Assembly: GCA_963838495.1 (NCBI GenBank)
Contig: CAWIRC010000001.1
Location: 2,108,001 to 2,172,000, forward strand
Source of the DNA: JBEKIK01 sp963838495
GTDB lineage: Bacteria; Planctomycetota; Planctomycetia; Pirellulales; Thermoguttaceae
Direction: 5' to 3'
DNA length: 64,000 bases
The notes beneath the pieces were generated by a model. That model was not told the DNA's origin and did not search any database. It worked only from the letters and a program-made list of their open reading frames with translations. Shown piece by piece: positions 36,615 to 44,725 of the stretch (position 1 is its first letter; each line of letters starts with the position of its first letter). Position numbers and translations under genes: made by a program.

Positions 36615-37243
36615 ATGACCCGACCATGGATCGAAGCACGCCTTGAGGAAAACGCTCTCACCACTACCCTGGAGCAGGCCCTGAATTGGGCTAAACAAGG
36701 CAGCATCTGGCCCATGACCTTCGGCGTTGCCTGCTGCGCCATCGAGATGATGTCGGCCGGGGCTGGAAGGTTCGACCTTGATCGTTTTGGGGCCGGTGCG
36801 TTCAGGGCCAGTCCCCGGCAGTCGGACTTGATGATCGTGGCCGGCACGATCACGTTTAAAATGGCCAGCCGGATTCGACGCCTTTACGACCTTATGCCCG
36901 AGCCTAAGTATGTAATAGCCATGGGCGCATGCGCAATCGGCGGAGGCCCGTATTTCGAGCATGGATATAACGTGGTTCGCGGGGTCAACCTGGTCGTGCC
37001 CGTGGACGTTTACATCCCCGGTTGCCCCCCGCGCCGGAATCGTTGCTGGAGGGATTGATGCGCCTTCAGGAAAAGATCAAAGGGCACCGCATCGCCAAAC
37101 TCCCGGCAAACGAAGTGCCGGCCGGAATCAACCACCGCGGACTTAAAGTAGAAGACGAAATCCCCATGCTGCACCAATCGGGATTCATGCAAAGAGAAGA
37201 AACAAACCTGGTTTTTAACCACCAAAAGGTAAAACCGAAATAA
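36615..37243 (+). CDS. nuoB: NADH dehydrogenase subunit B, stand-alone, frameshifted
   Basis: About 209 residues read through. It matches complex I subunit NuoB, which holds the N2 [4Fe-4S] cluster. All four Cys ligands are present: C40 and C41 (GVACCAIEMM), C106 (GACAIGG) and C137 (YIPGCPP). A missing C in the C6 run at about 37022-37028 breaks the frame; PESLLEGLMRLQEKIKGHRIA resumes in the next. A 45-residue C-terminal tail follows. No other nuo gene is in the window; instead it lies between sufR and sufC, five bases before sufC. It may be complex I subunit B displaced from its operon, or a related [4Fe-4S] protein with another job. Confidence 0.88.
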
Positions 37244-37247
37244 TAAT

Positions 37248-38081
37248 ATGACCGAGACGCTGTCCATCATCGACCTGCACGTAAACGTGGCCGATAAGCC
37301 GATACTCAAGGGCGTATCGCTGGAAATCCATCGGGGCGAGGTCCATGCCCTGATGGGACCGAACGGGTCCGGCAAAAGCACCCTGGGTTTCGCCGTCATG
37401 GGCCATCCCGGCTACCAGGTCACCGGCGGGCGGATCGAGCTTAACGGCCGGGACGTGTTGGCAATGGAGCCCCACGAAAGGGCCCGGGCCGGATTGTTTC
37501 TGGCCTTTCAGCGCCCGGTGTCGATACCCGGCGTGCGCATGGCCGATTTTCTCCGCCACGCCGCCACCAACATCCGCCGCCCCGAACGCAAGGAAGGCGA
37601 AGACCTGATCCCCATGCGCCAGTTCCGCAAGGAACTTGGCGAAAAAATGCGGGAATTACGGATAGACCCGGAATTCGCCAGGCGCTACGTGAACGAAGGG
37701 TTTTCGGGCGGTGAGATGAAACGCGCGGAAATTTTGCAAATGGCCGTCCTCCGCCCAAAATTCGCCATCCTCGACGAGACCGACTCCGGCCTGGACGTGG
37801 ACGCCGTGCGCCTGGCCAGTCAAAGCATCGCCGAGATCGGCGGGCACGAGATGGGCATTTTGATCATCACCCACCACGAGCAGCTTTTGGAGCACAACCC
37901 GCCCGATTTCACGCACGTCCTTCTCGGCGGCCGGATCGTGGAAACCGGCGGGCCGGAATTGGCCGCCCAGTTGCACAAACAAGGCTACGACCGCATCCGC
38001 GCCGCGCACCCGGAAGCCGCGGCCGAGGAAGCCGCCATGATGGATTCCAGCGTCCCCCTGCAAACCGCAATCGCAAAATAA
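37248..38081 (+). CDS. sufC: SufC Fe-S assembly ATPase
   Basis: 277-residue ABC-type ATPase of the SufBCD scaffold. Walker A GPNGSGKST at 37-45, signature SGGEMKR, Walker B FAILDETDSGLD and the H-loop THHEQLL are all intact. The SufC-specific MGHPGYQVTGG and FQRPVSIPGV segments rule out a transporter ATPase. It is about 20 residues longer than E. coli SufC at the C-terminus. It sits directly behind nuoB and before sufB. Confidence 0.96.
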   Translation: MTETLSIIDLHVNVADKPILKGVSLEIHRGEVHALMGPNGSGKSTLGFAVMGHPGYQVTGGRIELNGRDVLAMEPHERARAGLFLAFQRPVSIPGVRMADFLRHAATNIRRPERKEGEDLIPMRQFRKELGEKMRELRIDPEFARRYVNEGFSGGEMKRAEILQMAVLRPKFAILDETDSGLDVDAVRLASQSIAEIGGHEMGILIITHHEQLLEHNPPDFTHVLLGGRIVETGGPELAAQLHKQGYDRIRAAHPEAAAEEAAMMDSSVPLQTAIAK

Positions 38082-38135
38082 TGACAAAACGCCGAGTTTA
38101 GTTTAATACTTGTATAATTTTTTAATTGATAATAG

Positions 38136-38156
38136 CCGGCGGTCAACGACCGCCGG
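38136..38156. repeat. CCGGCGGTC hairpin
   Basis: CCGGCGGTC-AAC-GACCGCCGG, a perfect 9-bp hairpin with a three-base loop in the sufC-sufB spacer. Could act as a partial terminator or mRNA-stability element within the operon. Confidence 0.6.
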
Positions 38157-38176
38157 ATATAAAGCACATAAACGTT

Positions 38177-39589
38177 ATGGCCACCGATATTCGCAACCCT
38201 GTCATCGATCCCATCGGCGAAATCAACAAATACGATTTTCGCAACGAGGAGAAATTCGTATTCAAGACCCGCAAGGGATTGAGCCGCGAAATAGTCGCCG
38301 AAATTTCCGAAATGAAGGGCGAGCCGGCCTGGATGCGCGATTTCCGCCTCAAGGCCCTGGAAATTTTCTATTCCAAACCCATGCCGCGCTGGGGCGGGAA
38401 TATCGCCATCAACTTCGACGACATCTATTACTACCTGAAACCCATCGAGGCGCAGGTCAAATCCTGGGACGAAGTGCCCGCCGAAATCAAATCCACCTTC
38501 GACAAGCTGGGCATACCCGAGGCCGAAAAAAAATTCCTGGCCGGCGTAAAGGCCCAATACGAAAGCGAAGTGGTTTACGGGTCGCTCAAGGTGGAGTTGT
38601 CGAAGCAGGGCGTGATCTTCACCGACATGGACTCGGCCGTGCGCGAGCACAGCGATATTGTGCGGCAGTATTTCAGCACCATCATCCCTGCCACGGACAA
38701 TAAATTCGCGGCCCTCAACTCGGCGGTCTGGTCGGGCGGATCGTTCGTCTTCGTGCCCGCCGGCGTGAAAGTCGAGTTCCCCTTGCAGGCCTATTTCCGC
38801 ATCAACGCCGCCAACATGGGCCAGTTCGAGCGGACGCTGATCATCATCGAGGACGGCGCCCAGGCCCATTACGTCGAAGGCTGCACCGCGCCCATGTACA
38901 GCACCGAAAGCCTGCACGCCGCCGTGGTCGAGGTGATCGCCAAGCAAGGTTCGCGCTTCAGATACACCACCATCCAAAACTGGGCCAACAACATCTATAA
39001 CCTGGTCACCAAACGGGCCGTGGCCTATCGAGACGCACTGGTGGAATGGGTGGACGGCAACCTGGGCAGCCGCCTGACCATGAAATACCCCTCGATCTAC
39101 ATGATGGAGCCCGGCGCACGCGGCGAAATCCTCTCCGTGGCCTTCGCCTCCACCGGCCAGCACCAGGACGCCGGCGCAAAACTGGTGCATTGTGCCCCGC
39201 ACACCTCCGGGCGGATCATCTCCAAGTCGATATCCAGAAACGGGGGCCGATCGAGTTATCGCGGGCTGGTGCGGGTAATGAAAGGGGCCAAAAAATCCAA
39301 GTCCAACGTGGTCTGCGACGCCCTGATACTCGATCCCCGCAGCCGCAGCGACACCTACCCTTACATCGAAATCGAAGAGCAGGACGTGATGGTCGGCCAC
39401 GAGGCCAGCGTCTCTCGAATCGGCGAGGAACAACTGTTCTACCTCGCCTCCCGGGGATTGACCGAACACGAAGCCGCTACCATGATCGTCAGCGGGTTCA
39501 TCGAACCTTTGGTCAAGGAACTGCCCATGGAATACGCCCTGGAGATGAACCGCCTCATCGAATTGCAAATGGAAGGCACCGTAGGGTAA
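38177..39589 (+). CDS. sufB: SufB Fe-S scaffold protein
   Basis: 470-residue beta-helix scaffold on which clusters are built with SufC and SufD. Start 38177 (MATDIRNPVIDPIGEINKYD) is preferred over 38126, which would translate a hairpin. FVPAGVKVEFPLQAYFRINAAN, YVEGCTAPMYS, SKSISRNGGRSSYRG and SNVVCDALILDPRSRSDTYP are all typical; the last Cys corresponds to the catalytic Cys of E. coli SufB. No frame break. No sufS or sufE gene is in the locus, so the sulfur donor is encoded elsewhere. Confidence 0.96.
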   Translation: MATDIRNPVIDPIGEINKYDFRNEEKFVFKTRKGLSREIVAEISEMKGEPAWMRDFRLKALEIFYSKPMPRWGGNIAINFDDIYYYLKPIEAQVKSWDEVPAEIKSTFDKLGIPEAEKKFLAGVKAQYESEVVYGSLKVELSKQGVIFTDMDSAVREHSDIVRQYFSTIIPATDNKFAALNSAVWSGGSFVFVPAGVKVEFPLQAYFRINAANMGQFERTLIIIEDGAQAHYVEGCTAPMYSTESLHAAVVEVIAKQGSRFRYTTIQNWANNIYNLVTKRAVAYRDALVEWVDGNLGSRLTMKYPSIYMMEPGARGEILSVAFASTGQHQDAGAKLVHCAPHTSGRIISKSISRNGGRSSYRGLVRVMKGAKKSKSNVVCDALILDPRSRSDTYPYIEIEEQDVMVGHEASVSRIGEEQLFYLASRGLTEHEAATMIVSGFIEPLVKELPMEYALEMNRLIELQMEGTVG

Positions 39590-39647
39590 ATGAGCGTAGC
39601 ATAAATGGAGAAGGGGAAGACGCTAGACATTAAAAATCAGGATATCG

Positions 39648-39713
39648 GAGCCGGGCCGTGTCGGCCCGGATGAAGTGCGAACTCGCCGGACCGACACGAT
39701 CCGGCTCTGTTTT
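39648..39713 (+). terminator. Long hairpin with T-run between sufB and sufD
   Basis: Arms GAGCCGGGCCGTGTCGG (39648-39664) and CCGACACGATCCGGCTC (39691-39707) pair with one mismatch and one G-U pair; TTTTT follows at 39709-39713. Has the look of a Rho-independent terminator or an attenuator that would lower sufD expression relative to sufB. Confidence 0.5.
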
Positions 39714-39756
39714 TCATTCGGCGTTTTCTTTTGGATTATTTGAATTGCGGATATAT

Positions 39757-41076
39757 ATGGCAAGTGGCGCAGTCATTAAACAAGGCTTTACCCAAGAAGC
39801 ATTTGAAACTTTCTTATCGCAGCGCCGCGAGCCGGAATGGCTTACTCAATTGCGCCGCCAGGCATGGAACACGTTTCTGGAGTTGCCCCTGCCCGACCGA
39901 TCCCAGGAGGAATGGGCCCGCACGGACATCAGGGGTTTTAAGCTGGATAAATTCGGCATTCCCGCCCCATCGGCCGAGGATAATCGGCCTCTTGGCAAGG
40001 CCCTCTTGACCGAAGGCGTCGATCTCGGCGGCAGTGCGGCAACCGCCGACAGCCGGCCCTTGCCTACCCGGCTCGACGCCGATCTGGCGCACCTGGGCGT
40101 ATTGTTCGGAAGCCTGGAGGAACTAATACAAACTCACGGCGACTTGATTCGACCTTACTTGTTCACCAGGGCCGTGGATTATAATGTCGATAAATTCGCC
40201 GCCCTGCACGCGGCCTGCATGTCGGGCGGGGCCGTGCTTTATGTGCCCAAGGGCGTGAAGATCGACCGGCCGCTGCACGTTTTTTCCTCTATATCCCCCG
40301 ACGCCGTTGATTTCAGCCATACGCTCATCATCCTGGACGAAGACGCCGAGGCTACCGTGCTTTCCGAAACCGCCGGCGCCGATCAATCCGGCGCAGGGCT
40401 GCACTGCGGGGCCATCGAAATCTTTGTCGGTCCGCGGGCACGCCTGCGATACGTCAATCTGCAAAACTGGGGAACTGGTGTTTGGCATTTCGCGCATCAA
40501 AAGGCCCTGGTCAACAGCGACGCCGACATCCAGTGGACCATCGGGGCGTTGGGCTGCCGGCTGGCAAAGGTTAATCAGCACGTGGCCCTCATCGGCCCGG
40601 GCGCCAATGCCCAGGTCAACGGCGTAATGTTTACCGAGGGCAGGCAGCATCTGTCGTATCACACCCTCCAGCGCCATCACGCCATACGCTGCACAAGCGA
40701 TCTGCTTTATAAAGGCGCATTGCAAGACAAATCCCGCCTGGTGTGGCGGGGAATGATTAAAGTCGACCGCGACGCGCAAAAAACCGATGGTTACCAGCGC
40801 AATGATAATTTAATTCTTTCCGAGGATGCCCGCGCCGATTCCATTCCGGGCTTGGAAATTGAGGCCGATGATGTAAAATGTTCACACGGCGCAACCGCCG
40901 GCCGCGTGGACGACGAGCAGGTCTTTTACGCCCGTTGCCGCGGCCTGACCCGCAAAGAAGCCGTCCGCATGATTGTGACCGGCTTTTTCCAACAGGTGTT
41001 CGACCGCATCACGATCCAGAGCGTGCGGCACGCCCTGGGCGAGGCCATCGGCCGGCGGATCCGCGAATATAATTGA
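39757..41076 (+). CDS. sufD: SufD Fe-S scaffold protein
   Basis: 439-residue partner of SufB. Start 39757 (MASGAVIKQGFTQEAFETFL) is preferred; a longer reading from 39658 would translate the terminator-like hairpin. LYVPKGVKIDRPLHVF, the beta-helix core and the C-terminal KCSHGATAGRVDDEQVFYARCRGL (with the His shared with E. coli SufD) are typical. It lacks frame breaks. It probably forms the SufBC2D complex with its neighbours. Confidence 0.94.
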   Translation: MASGAVIKQGFTQEAFETFLSQRREPEWLTQLRRQAWNTFLELPLPDRSQEEWARTDIRGFKLDKFGIPAPSAEDNRPLGKALLTEGVDLGGSAATADSRPLPTRLDADLAHLGVLFGSLEELIQTHGDLIRPYLFTRAVDYNVDKFAALHAACMSGGAVLYVPKGVKIDRPLHVFSSISPDAVDFSHTLIILDEDAEATVLSETAGADQSGAGLHCGAIEIFVGPRARLRYVNLQNWGTGVWHFAHQKALVNSDADIQWTIGALGCRLAKVNQHVALIGPGANAQVNGVMFTEGRQHLSYHTLQRHHAIRCTSDLLYKGALQDKSRLVWRGMIKVDRDAQKTDGYQRNDNLILSEDARADSIPGLEIEADDVKCSHGATAGRVDDEQVFYARCRGLTRKEAVRMIVTGFFQQVFDRITIQSVRHALGEAIGRRIREYN

Positions 41077-41089
41077 AATAACGTAGCCC

Positions 41090-41166
41090 GCGCACTCCAT
41101 GTGCGGGGCCGGGCACACGGAGTGTGCCCGCTACTTTAATACCGGGCACACGGAGTGTGCCCATTA
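41090..41166. repeat. GGGCACACGGAGTGTGCCC hairpins
   Basis: Two close copies of GGGCACACGGAGTGTGCCC (41111-41129 and about 41143-41161) and one decayed copy (CGCGCACTCCATGTGCGGGG) before them, in the sufD-Rieske spacer. A single-arm relative is at 24474. Confidence 0.75.
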
Positions 41167-41184
41167 CATTAACAAGGAGTAGTA

Positions 41185-41502
41185 ATGTCAGAGTTCTTCA
41201 GAGTATGCAAAATCGCAGATGTACCGGATCCTGGCATGGGAGTTTTTGAAGTCAACGATCATTTTATCGTATTGATACATTTGGACGGCGAGTTTTATGC
41301 CTTGGACGACGCCTGCACGCACGACGGCGGCCCGCTGGGCGAGGGCATCTTGGAGGGTTACCAAATAATCTGTCCCCGGCATGGGGCCCGGTTCGACGTC
41401 CGCACGGGCCAGGCCCTTTGCATGCCAGCGGTCCATGCAACTACCGCCCATGAAGTAAAAGTGGAAGGAAATGATGTGTTCGTCAGAATCAATGAAAAAT
41501 AA
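41185..41502 (+). CDS. Rieske-type ferredoxin
   Basis: 105-residue soluble [2Fe-2S] protein of the non-haem-dioxygenase ferredoxin type (NirD/BphF-like). The ligands are C44 and H46 (ACTHDGGPLGEG), C63 and H66 (CPRHGARFD). No membrane anchor. In suf loci such ferredoxins are common and may supply electrons to cluster assembly. AAGGAG precedes the ATG. It is separated from sufD by hairpins and from sufT by a phrase repeat. Confidence 0.92.
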   Translation: MSEFFRVCKIADVPDPGMGVFEVNDHFIVLIHLDGEFYALDDACTHDGGPLGEGILEGYQIICPRHGARFDVRTGQALCMPAVHATTAHEVKVEGNDVFVRINEK

Positions 41503-41600
41503 TGATTTATAAATTATAAATCCTGAATTCACGGCACTGATAACTGAAAACTGACAACCGTCGCCGACTCTCCGCCAACCACTAACCGCCATCTTTTACC

Positions 41601-41915
41601 ATGCCCATCGCCGAAGAGTCGATCCTTGCCGCCTTGCGCCAGGTCCGCGACCCGGAGTTGATGCTCAACGTCGTCGATCTGGGTCTGATATACGGCATCG
41701 GCGTGGACGAGGTCGAGGGGAAGTCGAATATTCACATTATGATGACCATGACCACGCCGGCCTGCCCCTTCGGTCCGGAACTGATCCGGGAAGTAAAAGA
41801 GGTTCTCTCCGCAATGGAAGGCGCGGGCACGGTGGAAGTGCAAATCACCCTCACGCCACCCTGGACCCCAGACCGCATGACCGAAGAGGCCCGCGACGAA
41901 CTGGGAATGTTCTGA
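41601..41915 (+). CDS. sufT: SufT-like MIP18 family protein
   Basis: 104-residue DUF59/MIP18 protein: ILAALRQVRDPELMLNVVDLGLIYGI, MTMTTPACPFGPEL with the single conserved Cys, and ITLTPPWTPDRMTEEARDELG. The family helps mature Fe-S proteins, and the gene often lies in suf operons. The same domain is found at the N-terminus of Mrp in this window. A phrase repeat (ACTGATAACTGAAAACTGAC at about 41540) fills the spacer upstream. Confidence 0.92.
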   Translation: MPIAEESILAALRQVRDPELMLNVVDLGLIYGIGVDEVEGKSNIHIMMTMTTPACPFGPELIREVKEVLSAMEGAGTVEVQITLTPPWTPDRMTEEARDELGMF

Positions 41916-41949
41916 TCCGCCTTTATTTCACCCCTATTTTTTCACCACT

Positions 41950-42176
41950 TTTATTTAGCCCCCGGTGAATACACCGGGGGCCTAGTAGAAGCTTTTTAGA
42001 GCAAAGATTGGGATGATGGGAGCGACCGCTTAGTGAATCTCAGAAAAACAACGTCGTAATGCAAATCAGATCCGGGGCGTGCCTCCCCGGCATTTCTGCA
42101 CTCGATACGGCCCGACTCCAATGTCGTACCTTTGTATGAATCCAGCCCAAGCCCACGGGTTGCAACCCGTGGGCTT
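41950..42176. repeat. Two REP-type hairpins downstream of sufT
   Basis: 41950-41982 is the GCCCCCGGTG-AATA-CACCGGGGGC hairpin also seen at 12857-12889; 42149-42176 is the AAGCCCACGGGTTGC palindrome also seen at 32029-32056. Located in the convergent spacer between sufT and a secreted-protein gene. Confidence 0.8.
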
Positions 42177-42232
42177 AGCGACATTCATTACCTGACAATC
42201 AATAAACCTGTCTCTATTAACCGCAGCATTCT

Positions 42233-43329
42233 TCAATTCTCTAGGCGGTGCTTCAGCCGCACAACTGCCAAGCGGTTGCAGTCGTCCACGGTTTTAGGTG
42301 CGATGCTCTGGAAATCCTCATGGTGGTTGTTCTGAAAATCGACCAGCACCCAATCGCCTGCTTTATTGCAAAGCACCAGGTGCACCGCGCCGGCCTCGTG
42401 TTTTCCGTCCGGGCTGACGGCGTAGCTGGCCAGCAAGGCATATTCAGTGCTCGGGGGATTCTTGCGGATGAAATCGCGGAACGCCCGGGCAGTGTCCCAA
42501 AGAATTATTTGCTCGTTCATATTGCCTTTGATCTTCAAATTCGGATCCGCATCGGCAGTTTTAGCCCGGCATACACCCGACTCGCTTATCATTTTAGCCA
42601 ATTGGACCGCGCCGGACTCGTCGCCTTTGTCCAGCCAAATGTGAATGGGATACACGGTAATTTTGCTGGTTTTGATTTTTTCTTTCAGCGCGTCCAGCCG
42701 CTTTTTCATTTCTTCAAACTCGCTCGTCGGCGGAATGCCGGACTTTTCCTTCAAGCGTTTCTCTAATTTGCCTTCGGGCGCGTCTCCTTCGTTCACGTCG
42801 GCCAGCCCCCACAGTCCTCGAATCCGCTCGACCAATTGACAACTGGCAGTCATGGGATCGATTCTCTCCTCGCCGGGTTGCTGGAGCTGTTCCTTATTCC
42901 TCTGCTCCGACAGAACGATCTTTCCTTGGCGATCGGCCACTACGATGCGAATTTCATCTATACCTTTCCCCGGCGTCCCGAAAAACTGCCCGTAGACCGC
43001 ATATTCGGTATTAAGATTCCGCTCTTTCACATACTGGCCGAATGCCTCGGCCGTCTTGGCAAGATCGGCCTTTTCGGGCGGAACAAACGCCGCGTCGGCG
43101 AGTTCTATGTCTTTCATCCCGTCCCGTTCCAATACCACTCCAACCACCTCGGCAATACGCTTCGACATCTCGGCGGGCACACCGGGCACAGGCGCCCGGA
43201 ATTCAAGACGATGGGGAAGACCGTGATCGTTTTTTCCCGGTCTTTTACCGCCGCATCTTCGCCCCGCAGGACGCCCGGCCAGGACAGGGTTAATGCACAC
43301 AGGCAACATATGGCTAGAAAACGTTTCAT
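42233..43329 (-). CDS. Secreted protein of unknown function, frameshifted
   Basis: About 365 residues. The real N-terminus is MKRFLAICCLCALTLSWPGVLRG, a signal peptide, in a different frame from the rest. Near 43198 one base is missing and the protein continues RAPVPGVPAEMSKRIAEVVGVVLERD. The mature part alternates helices and strands with two similar blocks (AFGQYVKERNLNTEYAVYGQFFG and AFRDFIRKNPPSTEYALLASYAV), which suggests an internal duplication of an alpha/beta unit. No family recognised. It lies about 200 bases from the MITE/IS cluster. Confidence 0.7.
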
Positions 43330-43524
43330 CAGACATTCTCCTTATAAATTGTGAAACAAAGCGGACTCGGAAACGCCGCCTTGGGGGATATAATTGCGAC
43401 CCAGCTTATTTGGCTCGATGATTCGTGAAATATAACGCCGAAAAAGAAATTTTTTATGGCGGCAGCGGCAGAGAATCGCTATCCGGCCGAGAGTCACGAT
43501 TTATAAGCGTAGCGGGAAGGATTT

Positions 43525-43664
43525 AGAGCTTATCCCAAAAATCCCCTCTCCGGGCACCAACCGAAGGTTGGTCGGGAGATGGCTAGGGTGAGGGCTGAAT
43601 TGCCGAGAATATATTGTTAAAACCTCTCGTCATCATTGTATTCTTATGTTTTGGGATAAGCTCT
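43525..43664. repeat. MITE-like repeat, family A copy 3
   Basis: 140 bases with the best-kept ends: AGAGCTTATCCCAAAA and TTTTGGGATAAGCTCT, a perfect 16-bp inverted repeat. The core hairpin contains GGGCACCAACCGAAGGTTGG. It lies five bases from the target duplication of the IS element. Confidence 0.88.
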
Positions 43665-43677
43665 TACACTTTTTTGC

Positions 43678-44712
43678 GGTCTTGTCGAACTATTCATGCG
43701 TTCAGTACGTAAAACAAGGAGGAACCTAACAACACAAACGTCATGAAAGGAGTTTCGACATGGCCGGGACACGCAAAGGTACGTATAAAATAACAAATTG
43801 GAGAAAATACAACGAGTCTCTCGTTAAGCGGGGGTCGATTACCTTCTGGTTTAACGAGGACACGATTGACAAATGGCATCACAACAATGCGAAACCCAAG
43901 GTTGGACACCCTTTTGTCTTCAGCGATACGGCAATCGAGTGTATGCTCGTTTTGCGAGAGCTTTTTCAATTGCCCTATCGCCAAACGGAAGGATTGGGAA
44001 AATCGCTTGCCGAACTGATGGAAGTAATCATTGATATACCGGATTATACGTCGTTGGCCAAGCGAGCAGCGAAAATGGCTATATTGCTGGAAGTTAGAAA
44101 ACATACCGGCCCGATCGACGTGGTTGTAGACAGCACCGGGCTTAAGGTTTTCGGCGAAGGCGAATGGAAAATGCGTAAGCATGGCAAAACGAAACGTCGT
44201 TTCTGGCGAAAGTTGCATTTGGCGATCAATCCGGATACGCATGAGATCGTGGCGGAAACCATGACGGAAAATAGTTGCGATGACGCCGGCCAAACGGACA
44301 ACCTGTTGGATCAAGTCCACTCGCCGGTTGAAAAATTGTATGGCGACGGAGCTTACGATCAACGAAAGGTTTACAGAACGTTGAAAAAACGCGGGATAAA
44401 GGCAATCATCCCGCCGCGACGCAACGCGAAGATTTCGCGACACGGAAATTCTCGTGGCCGTCCTCTGGCACGGGACTTGGCGATTCGAGAAATCCGCCGC
44501 CACGGCCGCAGGCACTGGAAAGAGCGAGTCGGCTACCATCGCCGCAGCCTTTCGGAAACAGCCATGTATCGAATGAAATGTTGCTTCGGCGACCATTTGA
44601 AAAACCGTTTGATTCAAAATCAAAAAACAGAAACACGACTAAGATCTAAAATCCTTAACAAATACACCCACCTCGGACTTCCTTTGTTCGAGTGGAATTA
44701 GTCAACAAGACC
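43678..44712 (+). mobile_element. IS5 family, IS903 group insertion sequence
   Basis: 1,035-base intact element. Ends are GGTCTTGTCGAACTATTC on the left and, as inverted complement, GGTCTTGTTGACTAATTC on the right, close to the GGCTTTGTTGAAT ends of IS903. The 9-base sequence CTTTTTTGC is found directly outside both ends (43669-43677 and 44713-44721), the target-duplication length expected for IS903. One transposase gene, no frame break. It inserted between MITE A3 and the 3' end of the tagaturonate-epimerase-like gene (stop at 44726). Confidence 0.92.
43760..44701 (+). CDS. tnp: IS903-group transposase
   Basis: A 313-residue DDE transposase very like that of IS903: YKITNWRKYNESLVKRGSIT at the N-terminus, DSTGLKVFGEGEWKMRKHGK in the catalytic core. 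The triad is D124 (VVVDSTGL), D196 (YGDGAYD) and E266 (RRSLSETAMYR); the last also shows the YREK-like pattern of IS5 enzymes. Complete, so the element may still be active. Ribosome site AAAGGAG is upstream. Confidence 0.95.
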   Translation: MAGTRKGTYKITNWRKYNESLVKRGSITFWFNEDTIDKWHHNNAKPKVGHPFVFSDTAIECMLVLRELFQLPYRQTEGLGKSLAELMEVIIDIPDYTSLAKRAAKMAILLEVRKHTGPIDVVVDSTGLKVFGEGEWKMRKHGKTKRRFWRKLHLAINPDTHEIVAETMTENSCDDAGQTDNLLDQVHSPVEKLYGDGAYDQRKVYRTLKKRGIKAIIPPRRNAKISRHGNSRGRPLARDLAIREIRRHGRRHWKERVGYHRRSLSETAMYRMKCCFGDHLKNRLIQNQKTETRLRSKILNKYTHLGLPLFEWN

Positions 44713-44725
44713 CTTTTTTGCCCTT

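Noticed and set aside
37022..37028. Programmed frameshift in nuoB
   Set aside because: The C6 run fits a homopolymer error like the other breaks; no stimulatory structure was seen, and NuoB is not known to use frameshifting.
37985..39568. 527-codon minus-strand frame opposite sufB
   Set aside because: Shadow of sufB; His/Gly/Asp-rich text typical of antisense reading.
43678..44712. IS element as the mobiliser of the family A repeats
   Set aside because: End sequences differ (GGTCTTGT versus AGAGCTTATCCC) and the adjacent position can be chance.
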